Origin: Siphonodentalium dalli
Taxonomy: Eukaryota; Mollusca; Scaphopoda; Gadilida; Siphonodentaliidae
NCBI GenBank assembly: GCA_032622095.1
Contig: CP136065.1
Coordinates: forward strand, 214,006,151 to 214,070,150
Reading direction: 5' to 3'
Length of the DNA stretch: 64,000 nucleotides
Numbering within the stretch: position 1 is the stretch's first letter; the number at the start of each line of letters is the position of its first letter. The position numbers and the translations under genes are program-made. The notes under the pieces are model-generated. The model made no database searches, was not told the origin of the DNA, and saw nothing but the letters and a program-made list of their open reading frames with translations. Below, one piece after another: positions 57,901 to 64,000 of this stretch.

Positions 57901-60247
57901 GGAGGTAACAATTAGGATGTAATCCAGTTGGAACTGATTGGATACAATGATATACACATAGTTTCGTTAGAGCTGATTGGACGCAATGCTACACAGATAA
58001 TGTTGTTTTCTTCATTGATACGCCCGTCGTCGTGAGATTGCAGACGATCTGGAGGTGGTAAATTTCGCGCTCAGCAGGGTTTCAGTGCTTTTCACGAAGT
58101 GATAACAAATGACAGCATTATGGAAATCGCTTTGTTTTCGAGATAAATGTCTGAACTACTGCATTTCAATCTTAAACGGGAATGGAGTACTTGTGCATCT
58201 ATACGTCGGACAAGCTGGGTTCTCCAATTGTCCAATTATTGTAATCTCTGTATACCATTATTGGTTTTTTGAGAATAAACTATTGATTGGTTGATTGATA
58301 TGCGACACTTATTGTATGTAATAGCAAATAAAATGCGTTGTTGTTGTAATTTGGGGTCTGGAAGCCTGAACACGTCTTTAATCACTTAAGCAATGTTCCC
58401 GGGCTCAATTTTCAGCAAAAGAATTATGTTGGGTCCCAGTATGATCAATTGGGAAATTTGGTAAAGTTCTGAACAAAAATATGTAATTTTTCGACCAAAA
58501 ACGTGTTTGGGGGAGGTGTAGCTAAAATTCATTATTTCGCAAATTGTTTTAAATTTCTGTTAACTTCTTACTGCACATGCTTGGCAGATAACTGTATCAC
58601 CATAAGAATTAAATATTTGGGCATTATAACAATATCCATTTGAATGATAATGTTCGAAAAATAATATTTTTGTGAAAAAGTGCGATTTTTCAGCAAAAAA
58701 TAAATATTTTGGCTCCAAATGGCAGGAAAATCTAAATTAACCAACACTTTTTTCATATCAGGTAGAAGTATGGTATGATGTAGTAATTTTAAGCCCAACA
58801 ATATGGGCAAATAGGCTAGGACATAGCCACAGGGCTCGCTTTGTCAAAATCGTTAATTTCTGGAAAAAGTCACTGGAGGGTATCGCTCATCGTCGATTTG
58901 ACAATAGCCACCACCTATCCGTTATTTTTTAAATTCTGTCAAATTCTTTCTACTTGTGTTTTCCAGATAACTACTGAGCCATATGTTATACAGTTGGTCA
59001 CGTTGTTTATAACAAAGGTTTTGGTACTTAACATCGATATTAATGCATGCAAAATTAACTGTTATCAATGAAATAATTGTTGTTGTTGTAACTGGGGGTC
59101 TGAAAGCCTGAACACATCTGTAATCGATTAAACGACATCTCTGGACAACACTTTCATTACAAGATTCATATTGGGTCCCATTCAGATCAATTCAAAAATG
59201 TTTGTAATGACATTATCAAAAATATGTATTTTTTTCGACCAAAAACGTGTTTGGGGGAGGGGTAGCTAAAATCCAATATCTCGCAAACCGTTCAAAATTG
59301 TTGTTAACTTCTTCCTTTATATGCTTGTTAGATAACTACTACACCATATGGACTAAATATTTCAATATTATTGCAATATACGTTTGAATGATAATGTTCG
59401 AAAAATATAATATTTTTGAAACAGAGTGATTTTTCAATAAAAATAAAATGTTTCGGCTCCAAATGGCACGAAAATCCAAATTAAACAACACTTCTTGCAT
59501 ATCAGGTACAAATATGGTATGCTGTAGTCATTTTAACACAAGCAATGTGTGCAAATAACTTAGGACATAGCCGCAGGGATCACTTTACCAAAATCGTTAA
59601 TTTCTGGGAAAAGTCACTGGTGGGTATCGTTCATCGTCAATTTGAGAATAGCCACCACCAATACCGTTACTTTTCACTATCATTTTCGTGAAGAGTATAT
59701 ATTTTTCCTTTAAATAACGTGGGTTTTAACTTGTTCTACCGTGGGTAGGGGTATCTCGAAAACTAGAGCTCTTTTTCGATTTGGCCGCTGCACTATAGAG
59801 TGGAAATGACTAAAACAATATGGAATCCCTTCATTTTACTTTATTTTTGAAAATACAAGACCATACAAAATGGATTTTAACTAATTTTGAGAAATTGAGC
59901 CTCCGAAATTAGACAAACTCCAAATTTTGGAGGCACATAACTAAAAAATACTCAACGTATCTAGGAAAGGTTTTCTGTTCTGTAATCAGGGTTGTGCATT
60001 CTACAAAATGAATATATAAATGGAAGGACATGTGAAAGGAAGTTTTTTATAAACATCCTTAAAAAGCTATAAAATGAGTATTTTACCAAATTTTGACAAA
60101 TTTATTTCAAAAAATTCATCAATTTCGCATTTCTTGATTCTTGTTGATTTTTAGTATATTATTTGTGATGGGTTAAAGTACTTATTCCCACTGAGAAACT
60201 TTGTGTTGCAATTATTTTGAGGTGAAACCATAAATGCACTGGACTAT

Positions 60248-60460
60248 TTTATATGAAACATTTCAAGTGTAAACTTAATGCACTCAGGAAATGACGTTCT
60301 CTCTAAATTGAGTCATCTCCCTTGACGCTATGACGTCATAATCATTATTGTCGTCTATTGAAAAGTGGCAATGCCACGAAAGGCCTATAGACATTTTATT
60401 TAAATGAATTATTTTCTATAGACATGTCTTATATCAATCTTGTACCATATATATTACTGT
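60248..60460 (+). pseudogene. Penelope-like element, extreme 3' end
   Basis: The plus strand begins with the last 15 codons of the GIY-YIG protein (FYMKHFKCKLNALRK-stop) and continues with the non-coding 3' region matching 49614-49789 in inverse orientation. The coding part is cut exactly where the foldback element ends. Together with the left copy it brackets 49.6-60.4 kb in inverted orientation. Confidence 0.85.
60353..60392 (+). ncRNA. Hammerhead-ribozyme-like fold, copy 2
   Basis: Base-for-base the same 40 nt as copy 1, on the plus strand, about 60 bp past the stop codon of the Penelope fragment. It has the same U3/A8 deviation from the hammerhead core. Confidence 0.4.
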
Positions 60461-60513
60461 GCACATGCTATATTAAACTGTAAAATCCGAAATATATATA
60501 TATATATATATAA

Positions 60514-60694
60514 ATATGAAGAGTAACACCTTTTAAGACCTATTTTATGTATTTAACATACGAGCTTTCGGGTTTCCCCATCCTCAGGTACATATGCAGA
60601 TGGAGTTACATCAAGATAAATTGAGGAAGGGGAAACCCGAAAGCTCGTATGTTAAATACATAAAATAGGTCTTAAAAGGTGTTACTCTTCATAT
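60514..60694. repeat. 181-bp hairpin with a Penelope-terminal type motif
   Basis: AAGAGTAACACCTTTTAAGA through CATACGAGCTTTCGGGTTTC is repeated inverted. Each arm, read outward, contains GAGGA, GGGGAAACCC and GAAAGCTCG; similar CTGAnGA...CCCGAAA strings occur at the ends of Penelope-like elements. A (TA)n run (60491-60512) precedes it. Confidence 0.55.
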
Positions 60695-61102
60695 GTATTA
60701 ATTACCAGCAGACCTATACGACTAAGAAGAAATTATATATATATATATAGTCATCTGCACGATGCGACATATTTGTATACCTGAATATAGTTTAGATTAG
60801 TATTTAGTATTTTTTATCTGGAGTTACAACACTTCACCAATTTTATGACAAGAATTAGTATAACAATTAAAAAGTAATACTTATATTCTAAGGAAACAAG
60901 TTCCAACCCAGATACATTTATATTACTTCCAATATCAACTGAAGTTACACCTCGGGACACTGAGTCTTGTAACTCTGTAACCTTTGATCCGGATATTTGT
61001 ATGGGAGTCGCCATTCAAAATTGGTCGCTTTAACTCCTCCGTACTTCAAATGGATTCATGGCCGTATTCCCAATTGTCTGCGTGTTCTACACGTTAACTT
61101 AC

Positions 61103-61388
61103 CTCTCATCAGAAATCTTTCAATGCCAATATCTCCGACCAAACCTCTCGATGTTTCGCAAGATCCATTAAACTCGTTGAACAAGAATGTACAACAGTAA
61201 GGGTCACGACTACAAACAGAAGCACACTCGGACCAACCTCGAGCGAAATGTATCGTCCCAGGACAAACAATGCTGTTTAGCAAGACAGGGTAGTGACGAA
61301 AGAAATTTGTGGTCATAACCATAGAAAGCACAATAACTGGTAACATGAGTATCATGGAGACAAATTTCAACCAGTGATACGAGGCCAT
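61103..61388 (-). CDS. PAN/C-type lectin gene, exon 1 (membrane anchor and PAN-like module)
   Basis: ATG at 61388 in a good start context (GACAGGATGG). Residues 8-27 (KFVSMILMLPVIVLSMVMTT) form a hydrophobic signal peptide or signal anchor. A cysteine module follows (Cys 42, 55, 59, 65, 66, 77), with the order C, WSECASVC, DPYCCTFLF, C of PAN/apple-like domains. The donor is AGAG|GTAAGT, a consensus site, leaving phase 1 after 286 nt. Exon 2 at 33546-33737 starts in the matching phase, and the join gives RG-SPLELGYNLM. The three exons total 726 nt, exactly 241 codons plus stop. I recall bivalve proteins with this anchor, PAN and lectin order. The weak point is the 27.4-kb first intron; a separate gene with lost exons is the alternative. 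Likely role: secreted or surface recognition protein. Confidence 0.7.
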
Positions 61389-61514
61389 CCTGTCGCTGGT
61401 TGTTCTCCGTGTATATGATTCCTAGCACCTGAATATAAACCACAGCGTGGTGCCATCGACCGAATGAGCCGAGATTCCATTGGCTTCAGATAATAGATGC
61501 GCTATACAGTCAAT

Positions 61515-62460
61515 TGTTAACAAGAGCTACGCTGGGCGGAAACTGGTAAAAAAGGGGCATAACTCTGGTAAAAATTGGCGGACTGAACTCAAATTTGAAC
61601 TTGACCTGTGTTTTGGTGGGAGAAAGTAATATACCAAATTGAATCCGATAAGCTCTAGTAAAGTTATGATCCGGACAACAAATTTCAGGGATTTACTAAG
61701 TCAAATTACGTCAAATAAGGGGCATAATTCCGGTGAAAATTGGCGGACGGAACCCAAATTCGAACTTGAGCTGTCTTTTCTCCTAATAAACCCACATACC
61801 AAATTTGATTGAAATCGGTTCTAAAGTTATCATCCGGACAACAAATTTCAGGGATTTTCTAAGTAAAATTACGTCAAAAAAGGGGCCATAACTCTCGCAA
61901 ATATTATCGGATTAAAACGAAATTCGGACTTGAGCTGTATTTCGATATATGTAATCCACAAAAAAATGGGTTTTGCGTATAAACATTCCAAAATCGAGTT
62001 ATCATCCGGAAACCAAAAAACATAAGAAAAACTGAATTTTCTGAGTCTAAAAAAGGGGCATAACTCTGCCAAAAATGGTCGGACAGAACCCAAATTCGAA
62101 CTTTACCTGTGTTTTGGTGGGAGAAAGTAATATACCAAATTTGGATTCATTCCGATAAACTATACTAAAGTTATCATCCGGACAACAAATTTCAAGGATT
62201 TTCTAAGTACAAAAACGTCAAATAAGGGGCATAACTCCGGTGAAAATTGGCGGGCGGAACCCAAATGCGAACTTGAACTTACTTTTCGGCTAATAAACCC
62301 ACATACCAAATTTTATTAAATTTGGTTCACTCTAACTAAAGTTATCATCCGGAAACCAGGTTAACGGACGGACGGACGCGCGGACGGACGCCCGGACGGA
62401 CGGACAGACCAATACTATAATACGGCCGTTTTTTCAAACGGGCGTATAAAAAGGTATGGT
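61515..62460 (-). mobile_element. Modular GTCC-type repeat, five modules
   Basis: Five modules of about 165 to 173 bp begin GGGGCATAACTC (near 61554, 61720, 61884, 62054, 62227) and share AATTGGCGGACGGAACCCAA, ATACCAAATTTGATT and GTTATCATCCGGACAACAAA. The right end has a GGACGGACG run (62365-62405) and then CGGCCGTTTTTTCAAACGGG. Read on the minus strand the GTCC run comes first, as in the 16394-17320 element. It lies upstream of the lectin gene start. Confidence 0.7.
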
Positions 62461-62509
62461 AATATGGTAAGTTGTGACTACTATCATTAACCCTTTGTCC
62501 ACTGCAGAA

Positions 62510-62595
62510 TCATTGATGAGTAGTTCCCTTTGAAAATGTTCAGAAAATAAGTTCAACAAATGGTCGGTTTGTTCAACTTATAATCTGAACATTGC
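62510..62595. repeat. Dispersed hairpin repeat, pair with 38821-38905
   Basis: TTGATGAGTAGTTCCCTT and AATAAGTTCAACAAA with an inverse copy; matches the earlier site in order and spacing. Confidence 0.55.
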
Positions 62596-62821
62596 ATGTA
62601 AGCATTGTCGCCAGCAGTCGGAACCATATATGTTATATGTGTTATTTTGTTGCCCCTTAAGGGTACATTCACACACTGGAAAGTTTGCTGGGAATGTTTT
62701 GCAGACATTTTCTCTTATAAAACCCTATGATGCCAGCATGTGGAAAGCGGCATGCATAAAAAAATGCATATACCAAAGCCAACACCATGTAACGACCGGT
62801 GCTCCTAACTACGAAAGCGCA

Positions 62822-63129
62822 TTAGGAAACACCACCGTACCCCACATATTCCAATACACAACTCGTTATAACGACCTGCAAGTCGTTATAACGACTTCCA
62901 TCTAGTTATAACGACTTGTTAGTCGTTATAACGAATCGTTATAACGACACAACTTGTTACATGTATATCAACTTCTAACAACTCGTTATAATGACTTGCA
63001 AGTCGTTATAACGATTTACAGCGACTTGAAAGTCGTTATGACGGTTTGGTGGAAGTCGTTATAACTACTTTCAAGTCGTTATACCGAGTTGTGTATTTGT
63101 ATATTCGGGGGTGCGGTGGTGTTTCGTAA
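62822..63129. mobile_element. 308-bp palindromic MITE built on TCGTTATAACGA
   Basis: The ends are TTAGGAAACACCACCG and the inverse of TTACGAAACACCACCG, followed by CAATACACAACTCG-type sequence on both sides. Inside, the 12-bp palindrome TCGTTATAACGA or a close variant occurs about nine times. No coding capacity. Confidence 0.75.
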
Positions 63130-64000
63130 CTAACACATATCTTAAAATACCTTTCTCATGTCGTTAGCTTTGTTAAATATGCATGTTATATGCACGTTGC
63201 CTTTCATATTCTGAAAAATACCGTGAAAACCACCAGTTTATGAACGGACCACAATAGCTCATTTCCGTGGACATAATTTCTGCTTCACCAACTATCGATG
63301 GACACGCATATGCTTAGGCATGATATATGATATGTAACTTTGATGCACCACTGTCATCCTACCACTTGTTCTATTTGTGGGTACAGTAACTCACTGGAAC
63401 TGTTGACATAAAAAGAGATAATGTGTTATGTGTACACGATAGGAGTGTTGTAATATAAATCCATTGGGTAGCATATTACACATTACACAATTTCCAGTAA
63501 CTTTAGGAAACTTGGGGGGGGGTAATGCACTTCAAATATACGCTAAGCCATTTCCCTTGGCATAAGCCCCATGAATCATTTTTTTTTATCTCAGAGAGCA
63601 GCAAACAAATTCTATACTTTGACTTGTTCGTACAATTAATCACTGAGTTATGCACAAAGGGCCCCGTGTTAGCATCATGGGGCCCCTGTGTGCGCTTCGC
63701 GCACAAGACAGACATATCCTATTCTTTTATATATATATAGAGATAATATTTATTGTGCGACTTCGTGTAGATATGTTCATATTGGACCTAAATATTGACA
63801 TTGGTTCATATTGGACTAATTTGATTAAGTCCCATAGTGGACTTATACACGTTATGCCGTTCGAGGGTGCGACCACAATGAAAACGCATAAATATGTAAA
63901 GAGCGCATATCTGGTGCTGCAACATATCCTCGTGCAAATAGGTTCATATTGGACCTAAATATTTACATACGTTCATAGTGGACTTATTTTATATATATTC
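63130..64000. other. Mostly unassigned; short TTCATATTGGAC repeats at the right edge
   Basis: TTCATATTGGACCTAAATAT occurs near 63777 and 63943, with variants (TTCATATTGGACTAA, TCATAGTGGACTTA) near 63807 and 63976. The window ends inside this repeat. Nothing else is recognised. Confidence 0.45.

Larger units (their letters stand above)
52385..60246. mobile_element. 7.9-kb foldback element with satellite core
   Basis: TAGTCCAGTGCATTTATG at the left edge is repeated inverted at the right edge (CATAAATGCACTGGACTA ends at 60246). The outer arms 52387-52785 and 59865-60244 pair closely (for example ATTTCGGAGCCTCAATTTCT and GAAATTGAGCCTCCGAAAT). The next arm section 54195-54960 pairs with 58960-59800, and a second, tandem copy of part of that section lies at 58320-58955. 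A separate palindrome (52822-54180) sits in the left arm only. The core 55440-57900 is a tandem satellite. No protein is recognised and a target duplication was not found. Confidence 0.8.

Noticed and set aside
60814-61014. 66-codon minus-strand frame with a hydrophobic C-terminus (FLIVILILVIKLV)
   Set aside because: It has no family resemblance I can name and lies in the first intron of the lectin gene; a hydrophobic stretch alone in AT-rich DNA is weak evidence.

Overview
The window looks like nuclear DNA of a mollusc, most likely a bivalve. The evidence is AT-rich sequence, one intron-split secreted/anchored lectin-type gene of a kind common in bivalves, many decayed LINE and Penelope-like retroelements, 'GTCCGTCC' modular repeats, and a dense set of palindromic (foldback) elements. 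No bacterial operon, CRISPR array or rRNA gene is visible. Almost all open frames are either shadows or remains of mobile elements.

Layout. 1-2.0 kb: a degenerate tandem repeat containing a small palindromic element. 2.3-2.9 kb: a 540-bp foldback element with G-tract tips. 3.5-4.7 kb: minus-strand retroelement debris. 5.2-14.6 kb: a decayed minus-strand gene of a multicopy invertebrate family (N-terminal zinc cluster, PIN-like nuclease motif, C-terminal CXC-type cysteine cluster). It is interrupted by a 5.1-kb foldback element (8281-13397) whose arms carry a ~42-bp minisatellite. 15.5-16.3 kb: LINE RT remnant. 16.4-28 kb: a mosaic of MITEs (TTAA-flanked families and a Harbinger-like element with CAG target duplication), a ~40-bp minisatellite and a ~1.05-kb tandem duplication. 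30-33.7 kb and 61.1-61.4 kb: three minus-strand exons that join in phase (286+192+248 = 726 nt) into a 241-residue protein with a membrane anchor, a PAN-like cysteine module and a C-type lectin fold. 35-49 kb: LINE copies, a tRNA-like SINE, MITEs and hairpins. 49.6-52.4 kb: head-to-head Penelope fragments and a second shard of the multicopy family. 52.4-60.2 kb: a 7.9-kb foldback element with a ~190-bp satellite core and a second palindrome nested in one arm only. 60.2-60.7 kb: another Penelope 3' end and a large hairpin. 61.5-64 kb: modular repeats and a palindromic MITE built on TCGTTATAACGA.

The one gene judged functional is the PAN/lectin gene on the minus strand. If the three-exon model is right, its first intron is 27.4 kb and holds most of the mobile DNA of the right half of the window. 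The features most worth checking are the two large foldback elements, both next to the same multicopy gene family; a hammerhead-like fold at both Penelope ends with a paired 3-8 substitution; and a recurring pair of AACGCTCTTT motifs at a nearly constant 42-bp spacing. Family assignments rest on recognition of motifs by eye; no alignment or database search was run.
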